From positions 62,001 to 126,000 of the forward strand of contig MU859095.1 in assembly GCA_033297205.1 (NCBI GenBank): a stretch of 64,000 nucleotides of DNA. Reading direction: 5' to 3'. Every line of letters begins with the position of its first letter. The stretch's first letter is position 1. The notes below the pieces were generated by a model that was not told where the DNA came from, searched no databases, and saw only the letters and a list, made by a program, of their open reading frames with translations. Made by a program: the position numbers and the translations under genes. Of this stretch, positions 1 to 13,020 are shown in pieces. The stretch comes from Pseudoneurospora amorphoporcata. Taxonomy: Eukaryota; Ascomycota; Sordariomycetes; Sordariales; Sordariaceae.

Positions 1-2056
1 GCCCCAACAAGGTGGGCAGACTCCACAGCTCGGCAGTGTTCAGCAATCACCGACACCGTCGCAGATCGCTCCCGGTACTCCCGTGAACACCGCAGGCGTT
101 GTTCGTCCAGCACAGCCCGCTACAGCATCGGGACAGCCAAACAAGCCTGCCATTCCCCAGGTTGTCTTTCAACACGTTCAGGCACTGCAATGGAATGTAC
201 CTTCAAACATACCCGCCCAGGAACACGAGAAATGGAAACAGGAGAGCAGGAACAGGTACATGAGGGCGTTCCTGGGCCTCCACAGCAGCAACACGACGCT
301 GGTAAATCTTATGAGCCTTATGGAGGAACGGAGGAACACCCAGAAGCCTTTCACTCCTGAAGAGCAACAGAGTTTGTTGAACCGCAAAGCGATGGCAGAG
401 AAGTCGTTCAACGACTCCAAGTACATTTGCAACCAAATGCGCCAGACACTAGCGAAGCCTCCTCATAACACCCCGCTAACGCTTCCGATGCCGGGATCTG
501 GGAACAAGGCCGTCCCAATTGCGGCGAGCACTACGCCGATGCAGAACCAAGCACGACCGCAACAACAAGGCCAGCAACCTCAGGCGGCCCCTCACCAAGG
601 ACAAACACAGGTTCAAGGTCAAGCACCCGCTCAAGTTCAAGGTCAAGGCCCAAACTTGGGTGCTGGAACGGCATCATCCACAGCCGCCATGAACGCCGCT
701 ATCCAAGCGGCCAAAAACGCTGGACAGATGGCGGGTGTGGGTGGGATGCCCTCACAACAAGGAGCGCAACCATCCCCTGCACCCTCTCACTCACCTCAAA
801 TCGCCGCCAATCAGTTGCAACAGCATCAACAAATGCAGCACCAACAGCAGCAACCACAGCAGCCGCAGCAGCAGCAACAACCGCAACATCAACAGCAGCA
901 GCAGCAGCAGCAACAACAACAAACGCAAACCCCTATTCAACCACAGGGGCAACCTCAAGGGCAGCCACAGCAAGCGCAGCCGCATCTGGCACCCGCCACC
1001 CAAACTCCGACCGCCCAAGCTGCTATCCCGCAACAGCAACAGCCGCAGCAGGCCGCCCAGAACCTTATTAAAACCGAGCCTGGCTCACAGCCCACTCCTG
1101 TGCCTACGCCCATCAACACGGCAATTCCTTCTGGCATGGTTGGCGTACAAGCAACTGGAACGCCCACCCAAATCTCGCAACGCCATCAGACTCCACAGCG
1201 GACGCCCAACCAGCCGCTCTCGCACGCGGCGGCTATGAACCTCGCGGGCCAGCAACGTGCCGGATCTATACCCGCTACCAACGTGCCTACACCGGGCGGC
1301 ACGCCTGCAACTGTTCCGGGCAGCGTGGCGGGTTCAACGCAAGGACATCCCCACGCCCACCCCAACGCTATGCCGCAGACCATCCAGGCATCCAAGTTCC
1401 CCATCGCCAAGACCCTCCCCGAAAAGGCGACTCAGGTTCCCACGCCCGTTGCAGGCCCACCTGGTCGTCCGACTCTTACCGGTGGCACAGCTGGTGTCGG
1501 CGTCATGAATCAGCCCGTGTTGCAGAAGACCCCGGCCTATCAGCTTGAAGGCGAGGGTGAGAGGGTTCTGAACAAGAAGAAGCTGGACGATCTGGTGCGG
1601 CAGGTGTGCGGTGGTACGGCTGAGGGCCAGGATGGAAATCTCTTGACACCTGAGGTTGAGGAGGTACGTTCTTCGGAACCTCTTTATTCTCTTTTTTTTT
1701 GCTCCTTCGATCCGCGGCAGTCCGCGGTCCATCTTTCCACCTCTGCAAACTCACAAATTCGTTACCCCACAATCAGATAAGCTAACATGACATTATAGTC
1801 GGTCCTTGGTCTCGCCGATTCCTTCACGGAGAGCGTCCTCCACGCGGCCTCCCGCAACGCCAAGGAGAGAGGGTCCAAGGTTCTCGAGATCCGCGACATC
1901 CAGCTCGTTTTGGAGCGCACCTACAACATCCGTATCCCTGGCTACTCTAGTGACGAGCTCAGGACGGTGCGCAAGGTGCAGCCCAATGCGCAGTGGATCA
2001 CCAAGATGAGCGCGGTCCAGGCCGCCAAGGTCATGCCTGGCAAGGGAGATCTCTAA
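1..2056 (+). CDS. TAF12: TFIID/SAGA subunit TAF12, 5' end outside the window
   Basis: Histone-fold subunit of TFIID and SAGA, nuclear, pairing with TAF4 or Ada1. The reading frame is open from base 2, so the N-terminus lies outside the window. Exons seen are 1..1663 and 1799..2056, joined by a 135-nt intron (GTACGT donor, TATAG acceptor) in phase 0. The first ~520 visible residues are Gln/Pro/Ala-rich, with an almost pure Gln tract around bases 830-930. The C-terminal ~115 residues form the conserved part: LNKKKLDDLVRQV, then after the intron SVLGLADSFTESVLHAAS, and the SKVLEIRDIQLVLER helix that defines the TAF12 fold, ending shortly after PGYSSDEL. The intron splits the histone fold. The family call rests on the histone fold and C-terminal tail; the Gln-rich part is uninformative. 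Confidence 0.93.
816..935 (+). repeat. CAG/CAA tract coding polyglutamine in TAF12
   Basis: Interrupted CAG/CAA codon run encoding mostly Gln with a few His and Pro. Mixed codons make it less slippage-prone than a pure CAG array. It is in frame with TAF12. Confidence 0.9.
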
Positions 2057-3426
2057 TAGAATTATAACCCGCATGTAAAGGAAGGATAGGGTCGATTCAA
2101 GGGGTTTGAACGTCAGTGCTCGGTGGTGTGTACTGGTATGGTAATCTTTCGTGACGGTGGGAAATGGAAAATACGTGGTGGCGTACTGGATGAGCTCGGG
2201 GTACTTATGTGCTTATCCCTGGTATGAGCTACCTGTCACATGGCTTAGGCAGAGGCATCAATGATTTATAAGTCAAAGAAACAAGGACCGAACTATAATG
2301 AACTGCTAGCAAGTGAAGGTTTGACGTGATATTCGAGATCATGCAAGTGCTCAGGAGACAATGTTCATCCAGAGCCCGTGAGAATGCCTTCGGTGAATGA
2401 GCGCAGCAAGAACAGATCTAGCCAACGTTCATGGTTACCATGGTGAAGTTGAGTGGGATATCTCAGGTTCATCTCCCTCAGTAGAGCACAATACTACGGT
2501 TGTGATGTTGTCTACCCCCCTAGGTACCCTTGTACCTGGACGTTCGTCGACAGGCAGCACATCAGCAACGTCACTGACGAGCCGCAGTGGACCCAGTTGA
2601 GCCAATCTGGCCAATAATAATGCTCAATGAAGCTCTCCTGGAGCTTGTGCGAAGGTACAAGGTACCTGACATTGCACGTAGGTGGCCGGCTGCCTTCCGC
2701 CAGCCAAGGAATGCCCATCACAGCACAGCACACGCCACACGGCGGTCCCTTCAGTTGTTTGGTCGTCCGCTCTCATGGCCCTTATCCGTTCGGTGACCGC
2801 AACCGTGGTGACCTGCACTTTCATCAGTTCAACAACCTCCCGTCAAAGCAAGCCGGGTCTGTAAAGCTCGAACTCTCTTTCCTACACCGTACGCCAAGTA
2901 CATACCTAGAGGTAACTTCCCTTCCATTGAATTAAAACATTTATCGTCAATGACGGCCCAGATTGCTCATTGGCCCTCGCTTACCTTACTCTCTGACCCA
3001 ACCCAGGAAAGCCCACGACGAGGTCACCTCACCCCCATACCTAGAGGTAGTTCTAGTGCCCCATCCCCCGCCTACAGCTAGATCCACTGCGCCTCTGCCA
3101 GCTGCTGCTGCTAAAGCTGCTTGCTTCAGGCTTGGAAGGAGGGCGCGCTTCGCGAGATCGCCCCAAACAACCCGAACTCATACCTCTACTTAGTCTGCTA
3201 TTAGGTCGCCCACCAAACGGCGTCATCATCACCGCACCACAGCACTACAACATCACCCGCGCCAACGCAACCGCCAACCCCCATCACAGCGACCATCATC
3301 GGGCCGTCACCAAACGCAGCAAACCACGACCTCTAGCCCAGCCAGCTTATTATACCCGGAAACGCTCCAGATAAGGAACCAAGTTGAGCAGCACGGAGGC
3401 TATTGGGGCGGAAAGGATCTCGAAAG
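2057..3426. other. Intergenic, TAF12 to RPN3
   Basis: About 1.37 kb between two plus-strand genes. Short open frames here have no protein-like composition. The part near RPN3 holds several copies of a TACCT/AGGTA motif (about 2519, 2654, 2908, 3039), so much of it is probably RPN3 promoter and leader. I see no gene or RNA. Confidence 0.6.
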
Positions 3427-5248
3427 ATGACGGACAAGAATCACAAGAAGTCGGGAAAGCAAGGCGAGGACGAGATGACCGTCGTTGTGCCCCCTCCCAA
3501 GAACAAGCAGAGCTCTGCGCAAGCCCCCAACGACGCCGATGGCGACATTGCCATGGGAGACGACACCAAGGCCGGCGAGGCTGAAGCCAAGGTCGACCCC
3601 GTCGCCCAAACCATCAGCGGTACGATAGCTTTCCAGTCCCCAGCTTCTACATGTAGTTGTTTTTCTTCTATCTCTGGGCCCAACTAACCTTTGCTTGCTT
3701 GCGCAGATATCAACAGCAACTTTGCGCTGCTAGACCGTGCGGTTGCTCTGTTCGATGCCAGATTCTCTCTACGGGCTCTGCGATCCATCTCGTCCATCCG
3801 GAAACGCTTGACACCCGACATCCTCGCACAAGTCGTTTCAGAAACCTTCTCTGCTTCGTCACCCAATACTCAGATTGCTAAGCACCTACTACTCGCTGTC
3901 GACCGGCCAGATGTTACTCTCGGCGGTCAGTCTAGCTCAGAGATGGAGATCGACTCGGGATCCAAGTCGCCAGCTAAGAACGGTGGCAAGAAAGAGGCCA
4001 AGGAGGTTATCCCCGAGATCGACATCTTCCTGGGCATCCTGGCGCAGGTCCACCTCTACGACATCAAACAGTTCCAGCGCGGATTCGCCCTGTCGCGTTT
4101 CCTGTCCGAGCGTGTTCAGTCCCTCAACCGCCGCACATTAGACAGCCTCTCGGCCAAGGTGTACTTCTACTTCTCGCTCTTTGCCGAGCAGCTCGCTCCC
4201 CTCCCGCCGTCGCCCCAGTCGCCGATTGTCTCGATCCGCCCGATCCTCCTCGCCGCCCTCCGAACCGCCGTGCTACGAAAGGATATCGACACCCAATCTT
4301 CCGTCATCGTCCTCCTGCTCCGCAACTACCTACTCACGTCGCACATCTCCCAGGCCGATCTGCTGGTGCAGCATACGCAGTTCCCCGAGAACGCCGCCAA
4401 CAATCAGGTTGCGCGTTTCCTGTACTACCTCGGCCGTGTCCGGGCCATTCAACTACGGTACACCGAGGCCCATGAGCATCTGACCGCGGCGACACGGAAG
4501 GCTCCCTCGAGCGCCTCTGCGCTTGGCTTCAGCCAGACGGCGACCAAGCTCTTGCTCGTCGTCGAGCTCCTGATGGGCGACATCCCCGACCGCGCCACCT
4601 TCCGCCAACCGACCATGGAAGCCACGCTCCATCCGTACTTCCTGCTCGTCCGCGCCGTGCGCGTCGGCAACCTCGAGGACTTCGAGACCACCATCGCCAA
4701 GCACGCGGACACCTTCCGCCGCGACGGCACCTACAGCCTGATCCTGCGCCTGCGCCAGAACGTCATCAAGACGGGCATCCGCATGATGAGCTTGAGCTAC
4801 AGCCGCATCTCGCTCCGCGACATCTGCATTCGTCTGCACCTCGGCAGTGAGGAGAGCGCCGAGTACATTGTGGCCAAGGCGATCAGGGATGGCGTCATTG
4901 AAGCTACGCTCGACAGGGAGCGTGGGTTCATGAAGAGCAAGGAGGTGGGCGACGTGTATGCCACCAGCGAGCCGGCGGAGGCGTTTCATGATCGCATCCG
5001 CGCCTGCTTGGCTTTGCATGATGAGAGTGTCAAGGTATGCTTCTCTCCTTTCTATGATTAAACAAAGATAACAACGGTTCGCTAACATTGTCATTCTACT
5101 CTAGGCCATGCGTTTCCCCATGAACCAGCACCGGCTCGAACTTAAGAATGCCCAGGAAGCAAGAGAGCGCGAGCGTGACTTGGCCAAGGAGATACAGGAG
5201 GGCGATCTGGATGAGGATGATCTCGGCGGTGACTTTGAGGGCATTTAA
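3427..5248 (+). CDS. rpn3: 26S proteasome regulatory subunit RPN3 (PSMD3)
   Basis: Non-ATPase subunit of the 19S lid, in cytosol and nucleus. Exons 3427..3619, 3707..5034 and 5105..5248 give 554 residues, close to other fungal Rpn3 proteins. The ATG at 3427 opens MTDKNHKKSGKQ; the frame runs upstream only to a TTG, so this is the first AUG. After a charged, poorly conserved N-terminus comes the helical repeat region (NFALLDRAVALFDARFSLRAL). The PCI domain follows at about residues 405-490 (RMMSLSYSRISLRDICIRLH, then a winged-helix with IVAKAIRDGVIEA). The acidic C-terminal tail ends GDFEGI. Both introns have CTAAC-like branch sites. The third exon begins AMRFPMNQHR, the conserved run after the PCI. 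Next gene (TRS130) is convergent. Confidence 0.95.
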
Positions 5249-5872
5249 AGGGTCGTTCACAAATCAGTCTAGGTACTAGGTCTTATTATCTTATCCCTAG
5301 ATGGTCTGAGAACCTCCGTGTCGAGTAATCGTTATGAGATCGAGTAAGAAATAAGAGAAGAGAGAAGAGAGATGAGCCTTACGCTAGAGAAATGCGGTAC
5401 AATAACGTATACAATTGCCTCCCTTGCTCTTCTCAAGGTCTCGTAATGCCCATATCTTAGGGTGCATCATGCAAAGTTTGCGATCGAAGCCGAGGATCAT
5501 ACGATGAGGAAGCAAATAGTAGCTGTTAAAAACAAAACGGGTAAGGCATCAATCACCGTAAGAACCACAAACGTGCCCAAGGTCATCGTACGTGTACCCC
5601 TTCTCTCTATCTATGAGACCCGTGCATGTAGGTAGTAGGTATTGGCACATACAACTACAGCCCATGAACTCCATCTGTCTAGTTCAATTCATCCGTGCAG
5701 TATCTTGTCTGTCGTCCAGGCCAAAAGACCTAAAGCGGTTTAACCTATTTATTGTCTCAAATTCTACGATGATGACGCCTAAATGATAAAAAACGTTTTA
5801 AAAGGCTCTAGGTAACCTGAACAACAACAACCACCACCTCCTTCCTTGTACCAAAACATTCAAAAACTAGAC
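5249..5872. other. Convergent intergenic, RPN3/TRS130
   Basis: 624 bases between the stop codons of two convergent genes. AT-rich with short purine runs (about 5345-5375). Consistent with two 3' untranslated regions; no gene seen. Confidence 0.6.
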
Positions 5873-8800
5873 TTAAGCAACAACCAAACCCCCCTCGCCC
5901 TCCAACCCAACCCTCTCACACTCCAACACCAACGGCCCCCCCGCCGGTCCGCTCGCGTCCAAGCTCAGCGTCACCCTCGCTCGATCGGTGATAACTTGCA
6001 CCACCTCTCCCAAGTTCCTGTTGTCTGTTTCGCAGTGTCCGTGTACTGCACCTGCAATTCCTCCTCCTTGCCCCTGTCCTTGTCCCTCGGTGGTTCTGGT
6101 GGGGGAAGTGGAAGAGGATGAAGATGACGACGACTTGACTTGCTTTATGTCGACAGAGGGGTAGGGGAGATAACCTTCGCGAAGGGGGATGAGAAGGAGG
6201 GGGATGTCGGCTTCTGTTTGGGGGGTTGAACTCTCCTTGTTCTGCCTTTCATCTCCAGGAGAACCAGGAGAACCGGGAGAGGAGGGGTGAGATAAAGCAG
6301 GAATAACAAAATGCCCCTTCCTCCTTCCGCCCACTAACCACGTATCAGCCGGGGCATTAATCTCGTAGCTGAATTCCAGGTCTTCGGAGCGTTGAGGAGA
6401 GGCAGGGAAGGAGGTGTCCCAGATGCGCGTCCATTTGAGACGCAGGGTGGCGGGGAGTGGTTGGTTGATTATGAAGGTTGGGTGGCCCTGGCCTCCTTCA
6501 AGAGTCTTGGAAGAGGTGGAGTGGTGGGAGTTTTCGTTGGCGTTGATGGGGAAAGGAGGTTGTTGGAAGAGGATGTCGGTGGTGTGGACGATGCTGATGG
6601 AGGGGATGTCGACGGGGATTAGGATTGTGCTGATTAGGGGGTTACTGCTGTCGGCGGAGGAGGAAGAAGAGGGAACGGATAAGGGCAGCACGGGGTTGGT
6701 GAGCAGCCAGGAGCGCAGGAAGGTGGCCAGTTGGGCGGCAATTTGGTGGCTGTCTTCGCCTTTGAGAGAGGAACTAGACGTGGGCCCGATGCCGGGGAAT
6801 TGGGTTGCCCAGTTGATGTCAAACAGGAAAGAGGTGGAAAGCTCGCCGAGCAGAGTGCACTTCTCGAGCTCGTAGGCTGTTAGCCGCTTTTGGCTCCAGG
6901 CGAGGACTTTGTAGACGACCAGTTTGGAGTACTGTTGCAGAGGAGTGTCTGCGAGGTCTTTGGTGAGGGTCTTGTCGAGGAGATGTTCGATCTCGTCTTG
7001 TAGGACACTGTACCAGAGCTTCAAGTAGAGGGTCTTTTGCGTGCTGGAGGTAATAGTGACCCCGGGTTTCTTGGTAATCTTGTATAGTAGACTGGCTGGC
7101 TGCTTGGGGAAGATAGCTACTGGGTCGCTTGGTGGTATCCCGTAATGAGACTCAAAGATGTCTGACGGGATAAGCTCGCTCCTGTACAGCCTCAAGGGAC
7201 TCGGGCTGGCAGTGGAGACGGTGAACCGAGAGAACAGCGCTTTATGCTTGAACACGTCCTGAACGTTGACTCCTAGTGCGAGAGCAATGGAGACCGAAGA
7301 GGTCTTGAAGAATGTGAAGGTCCCCTTATCGGTTGAGTATGTTACTTCAACCTTGACAGCAACGTTGAGTACGTCCTGCTCCATCTTGAAGGGGAATCTG
7401 ATCTTGACGGAGCTGTCTCTTGTGATGGCCCCAAACGTGAATGTTCCACCCTCGGCTTTCTTTGACTTCCCTGCCGACTCGTCCAGGATTACAGCATCCC
7501 CCATTAGGATCCGCAAGCCTCCCGTTGCCGACTTGATCTTCACCTCAGCACTCATAATCTCGTTCCAGCCAGTCATGACCTCAACTTCCAACATGTTGTT
7601 TGAGTCCAATCGGATGTCCTTGCTGCTGGAAAGGCGGACGTCAAGCGAGCTCGTGCGTTGGTAAAGCGTCACAACAGGGTTTTGCAGGACAGGGAATGGT
7701 CTTTCCACCACTTGTCCAAGCTCACGCTCAAAGTGCAGCAAGACATTGCTGCTCTTGATGCGGATCTGGTCAACTTCGTAGTTTCCTGGCATCAACATGT
7801 TGCTTTGCAGTGGAACCTTGTTCCGACCAGGCTTGATTGTCACGGGGCCTTTGGCTTGCACCCAAATCTCCTTGTTTCCGCCAAACCCAGGGCTGGATAT
7901 ACGGAGGCTGACAGACCCTGCGTCAAACTCGTCAACGAGAAGACTCCTAAGCTTCAGCGTGAGCGAGAAACTATCTTGACCATCGTCATAGGTCGGCGGT
8001 CCGTCAAGCTCAACTTCACCAAACAAGTAGGTTAATGGTATTTTGACCTCCTTCTCTAGTGTCGCCGAAACCGTCAGCATATCGGCGAGGAAGCCAGATA
8101 TCGCCGATCTTTCTGGGTATTGTGTTGCTGACCCGTTGCCAATACGGACCATCGACTTTTGCTGTAACCTATCCCGCTCAGCTGCTGCAGCCTTTGTCAG
8201 GAGCTGGCGAAGGGCCTTGGTGACGTAGTCTTCTTGTCTCCCCAGTTCCTTCAAACACCTCGCATACATGACGAGCATGGAAAGCTCGAGCAGACTCCAC
8301 GAACCTCCCCCAAAGAATGGGATTGTATGGTAGAAGTAATACTCGGCCTCCTTGTACTCCAATAGATGAAATTTGAGAACCGCAAGGTCAGCCTTGGTTG
8401 CTTGGACTGAATGATCGTACTTGGCGACAGAGTAGTGACGCATCGCCTTATCGGTTAACGTCTCGTATAGTCGGTAGAAGTCATCCTTGTTGTCGAGTGC
8501 AGTGCGTAGCAATTCATTTCCAACACCAGATACTGATGCCTGAAGGGAGACGCTGACTTCTGCTGCGGGTCTCGCTTCCGACTTTGGCTCGTCATCGAGG
8601 CTGATTTCTTGCAAGTCGGAAGCGCCACTCTCTACAATGGGTACCGTGGCCCAACCGTTAGTCCAGCCTCGTCTTTTACCACATTCTTCGAGGACGTTTC
8701 GAGACAGCGTATACAGCTCAGCTCGTCTCGCGGCCAACTCCTCGAGTCCCGTCTTAAGGAACTGAGCCATGCCATACTCGCCATCATTCACGCTATCCTT

Positions 8801-10820
8801 ACGACCAGGCCCGGGAAAGCCAACAGGGCTGGGCGGAGGGCGTTGTATAGATTGGCGCAAGGGGATGGACGACGTCCGCGCGGGATGCATCATGCTTTTT
8901 GGTTCCGGGATCGCGGATTTTTGCTCGTTGTCACCAGAAGAAGCCAGCATGGGGGCAGGGATTTGCAAAGACTTGGTGGAAGTCTGGGCAAGGATTTGCT
9001 GCGCGACGGAAAAGGCGAATGAAGCAACGATGTTGTCAATAACCTCAGCCAGTACTGGGTCGATCTTCTCATAATCATCACCAGCCCCGACGCCTCCCTT
9101 CCCCAGTCCCAAGGCCGCTAGAATGTCCTTGCGGATGAGCATGGAGACTGCAGGGACAAACTCTAATGTCCTCCTACAGATCTCGGCAAGCTGTGAGAGA
9201 TTCTCAGATTCATCCGAGGCCTGTTTTGGCGGTGGTGCCCTGGGCGCGACGCCCCGAGGAGCCAAGTCTTGTTGTTCCTTGAGTTTGGCAAGGAGCTCCT
9301 CTCTGGTTGACCATGCGTTGCCAAGGCGCAGAAGGAGGGCTACCTGACGGGAGAAAATGTAGCATCTGAAGTCGAAGAGCGAGATGTTATTGGCGAGAAT
9401 CAGTTCGCGATATGGTTTCTTGGTTGAGCTGATGGGAATGGCGCCGAAGGGATCCATGTCTTTGACCCGCTTGCTAGTCTGGAGATCAACAGTCTCCTCG
9501 TCTTCGAACTCCATACTTCCTGAAAAGATCTGGCTCGCGGCATGCTCGGCAAGCGTCTTCAGTTCTTCAGTATAGTCGAGAAGAGCTCCACCATGGGCTT
9601 CGGCCGAGCCAGAAATGGCTTGCTCCTTGATGATAGCATCTAGGCCAATGCTAAGCTCGTCGTAGCCAACCAGGGCGTCCTCTACAAGGCCCACGCTTTC
9701 AAAACCTCGAGCCAATCCTTCCTTCAAGATGAAAAAGGTGCAGAAGTTCCAGCCAGGCAAGCCCCTTTGGGCATCCTTGTCCTTTATGTCCTCCTCGTAC
9801 TGGGTAACGCGGGTGTCGAAACTCGATAGAATGAGCTCCTTGATTTTCCCAATCAAGTCCTGCCAGGCATTCTCGCTATCCTGCTCTGTCTCGTGGTAGC
9901 CAGTTGGCACGGCGGGAACGACGCGAGGAAGGAGATCGTATGGGACGTCGTTGATGCCGATGCGGATCTGCCTCACGCGGTCAATAGCACCCTTACCCGT
10001 ACCGTTGAAGTCATTGCGGAGCTTCTCCAACAGAGTGCTGGACCCAGTCCGCCACTTGAGAGCCGACGCCTTTTCGGAACTCGAGTCGGCCGCTTTGCTC
10101 CCGCTCGACCGCGGCTGAGTGGCAGCGACAGTGTTGGGTATCACAACGTGAACGATCAACCATTCAAAGGCGTCATGGTTTTCTGCGTTGCTCACGGCCT
10201 TGCCCAGCGTGGATGAAGGAGTGTTTGCCTTGATCCATTCGCGAATCTCGGCTCTTGTTGTCGACTTGTATGCATCGTTGTCGTCGCACCTGACGAACAA
10301 GACCTTGAGGTAAGGAGTGCGTCGTAGACCGGGGATCTGATGTCGCCGTTCTTTGGGCATTACGGGCCCGGCGTTACGAATCGCGCCCAACGGCCCAGCG
10401 TTGTCGATGGAGCTACCACGACCAGCACCAATGGGCGTTGTAGAGAAGCCATCGTCGCGGCTAGCAGTGCTGTCTCCATGGCCATGGCCTGGGGCTTTGC
10501 TATCGGGGGTGGGCGAGAGAACCGAAGATCGATCGACGGCGCCAGCTTGATCGGCGGGAACGAGTTCGACGTGGAGGGTGTTGATGGAGCGCACGGGGCC
10601 TGCGTGAGACTGCCAGTTGAGGTCGCGGAGGGGCAGTCGGGGGATCAGGCCCGGCGAAAGGAGCTTGTAGACATCGTGGGGATCGAAGTACTCGACTGCG
10701 GACGTCGGCATGCACAAGTCAGCAGTGCTTCTCTTTGGTGCACATGGAATGCGCCGAGATGGGTGTCGTATTAGGGAGCTTCGAACCTGTGACCTTGGAA
10801 GAAGAGAATGGCTGTTCCAT
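5873..10820 (-). CDS. trs130: TRAPPII complex subunit TRS130 (TRAPPC10-like)
   Basis: Large subunit specific to TRAPPII, the Golgi tethering complex and Rab GEF for Ypt31/32-type GTPases. Exons complement(10787..10820) and complement(5873..10695) give 1618 residues. The long exon alone has no good start: it opens with TTG, then an ATG at 10711 inside the predicted intron. A 34-nt first exon starting at ATG 10820 (MEQPFSSSKVT) splices through a 91-nt intron with a perfect TGCTGAC branch site and CGCAG acceptor, giving KVTVEYFDPHDVYKLL. The donor (GTTCGA) is unusual. Recognisable parts are the N-terminal VEYFDP/RLPLRDLNWQSH region, the middle KFHLLEYKEAEYYFYHTIPF helical repeats with LEKEVKIPLTYLFGE, and the beta-rich C-terminal half. 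Diverges from MRI1. Confidence 0.9.
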
Positions 10821-11368
10821 ACTGGACAGCTCCGGCTGGGGCGAGATTCTATGGCATGACACTCGGGTGTTATGTCTAGAGCGGTATCAAACGGTGCGCT
10901 AGTTGGGTGATGGCAAAAATGTCTTGTCTTGTTCGTTTTTAGTTGTTTTGTTGAAGTTACCGTACAGCGGCATGTAAAGCTGTCCCTGTATCGGTGTGAC
11001 GGCCAGCAGCTATGGTACCGATTAAGCTCAAGGTATACCTTGTCGGCCTGTCCCCACCTTGTGGTTTAGTCCCATGCTACGCTGCTGTTCTTAGCGCAAC
11101 TTATACATGAGAAATTCTAACCAATCAGACGATGCGATTGTTTCTGGGTGGCGGCTTGCGGGGCGTCTTTTTTATCCTCAGTTTCTCGAGTGAGAACCTT
11201 GAGGAATAAGAAGCCGACAGGGACAATTCTGAGGGCCTTTCTGAAAGTCTCTCTTGTTCTTGAACATCTCTCCAGCCTATAAAATCTTTGGCGTCTCATA
11301 GACCAAGACATTTGTTTGTTTTTGGTTCCTTTCAGGCCCCAGGCCTCTCCCAATTTAATATCAACACC
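10821..11368. promoter_or_regulatory. Divergent promoter region, TRS130 / MRI1
   Basis: 548 bases between the two start codons, which must hold both promoters. A pyrimidine-rich stretch precedes the MRI1 start. I found no specific binding site worth naming. Confidence 0.5.
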
Positions 11369-12608
11369 ATGTCTGCTCTCGAAGCCATCAAGTATACCCG
11401 GGGCAAGTTGGAGGTCCTGGACCAGCTGAGACTCCCTCATGAGCACCACTACGATGAGGTCTCCACCAGCGAGGAGGCTTTTGACTGCATCAAGGCCATG
11501 AGAGTCAGAGGTGAGTTTATGCAACCATTACACGGCAAAACCAAATGACACCGGTACTAAACAAAAGACCGCAGGTGCTCCCGCTATTGCCATTGTTGCT
11601 GCTTTGGCTGCTTCCGTTGAGCTTCACAACGGCAGTTGCACTGCCACTGGCACTGAGCATGTCATCAAATACATTGATGGCCGTCTAGACTACCTCTATG
11701 AGTCCAGGCCAACTGCTGTTGATCTTGGCAACGCCGTCAAGTTGCTCAAGAGGACGGTTCGCGATGTCAAGACTGAGGGCCTGACGGACGCCGAAGCCAA
11801 GAAGGCCATCATCAAGGCTTTCATCGAGGCCTCTGAGGAGATTCTTGCCAAGGATCTCAAGACCAACAAGTCGATTGGTGCTTTCGGCGCCAAGTGGCTT
11901 CAGGAGCAGTACAAGATCACCGACGACAGCAAGATTACTGTCATCACCCACTGCAACACGGGCTCTCTCGCCACCTCGGGCCACGGCACCGCCCTCGGCA
12001 TCATCCGCACCCTCCGTGACGAGGGCCTCCTCAGACACGCCTACTGCACCGAGACCCGCCCTTACAACCAGGGCAGCCGTTTGACTGCTTTCGAGCTTGT
12101 CCACGAGGGCATCCCGTCCACCCTGATCACCGACAGCATGGCCGCCGCCCTGTTCCGTCTGCGCAAGGCCGAGGAGAACATTGCCGCGGTTATCGTCGGT
12201 GCCGACCGTGTCGTCCGCAACGGTGACACAGCCAACAAGATCGGAACGTACCAGCTTGCCGTCCTCGCCAAGCACCACGGCATCAAGTTCATGGTTGCTG
12301 CCCCTACCACCAGCATTGACGTTGACACCCTGACTGGCGACGAGATCGAGATCGAGCAGCGCAAGCGTGAGGAGCTGACTCAGATTAGCGGCGCTGTTGT
12401 TAACGTGGATGGCTCCATCGACACCAGCAAGTCTGTCAGAGTGGCGATTGCTGACCAGAGGATCGGTGTCTGGAACCCTGGTTTCGATGTCACTCCCCAC
12501 GAGTACATCGATGCCATTGTTACGGAGAAGGGCACTGCCGTGAAGGGAGAGGATGGCAAGTTCCACTTTGAGGACTTGATGCCTGAGAGGTTCAGTAGAA
12601 ATGCCTAG
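11369..12608 (+). CDS. mri1: Methylthioribose-1-phosphate isomerase MRI1
   Basis: Aldose-ketose isomerase of the methionine salvage pathway, converting 5-methylthioribose-1-phosphate to methylthioribulose-1-phosphate; cytosolic, in the eIF2B alpha/beta/delta-related superfamily. Exons 11369..11510 and 11575..12608 give 391 residues, near the usual 370-410. The N-terminus MSALEAIKYTRGKLEVLDQL and the RVRGAPAIAIVAALA motif spanning the splice site are signature sequences. The catalytic Cys is in THCNTGSLAT (about C174) and the catalytic Asp in ADRVVRNGDTANKIGT (about D265). These two residues separate true MRI1 from eIF2B subunits. The intron is 64 nt with a GTACTAAAC branch region. Intact, no oddities. 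Confidence 0.96.
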
Positions 12609-13020
12609 ACATGGCGGCTAGACTTTGGGATATAGTTCCGGCGTTGAGTGGGAGGCGTAGGGCATATATACTTTAGAATTCATGCGTTGGATGTTTTACT
12701 GGGCAAAACACAAGCATCGTCGTCACCTGGAGATGTTTGTTTACTTACAGTCCCCACTCCCATGTCTTGGCAGGGCTGGGGATTCTCCAACGCAGAGGTC
12801 TCCACAAACAGTGGACCTCTCCAGCTCCCGCTAGGTACGTACCTACTTACCGCATGCGGACCCGGCCGGTGTGGGGTTCGACATTCGCAATTGCGGTCAC
12901 AACTTACGACTCGAGATGGAAATAATTACTTCATGTTAAAACTTGGAATTCCAAACAACTAGTTTGCTTCTCTATTCCCTCTTCCTTCCCTTGGAACACC
13001 ACGAGGGAAATATTCGCAGA
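12609..13020. other. Intergenic, MRI1 to M20 peptidase
   Basis: 412 bases between two plus-strand genes, containing an AGGTACGTACCT palindrome near 12834. No gene seen. Confidence 0.5.

Noticed and set aside
10775..10795. GGTTCGAAG resembling a tRNA B-box on the minus strand
   Set aside because: It is the donor site of the TRS130 intron and the flanks do not pair as a T-stem.
11685..12566. 293-codon open frame antisense to MRI1
   Set aside because: Shadow of the MRI1 coding exon, rich in Val/Asp/Gly as expected from codon bias.
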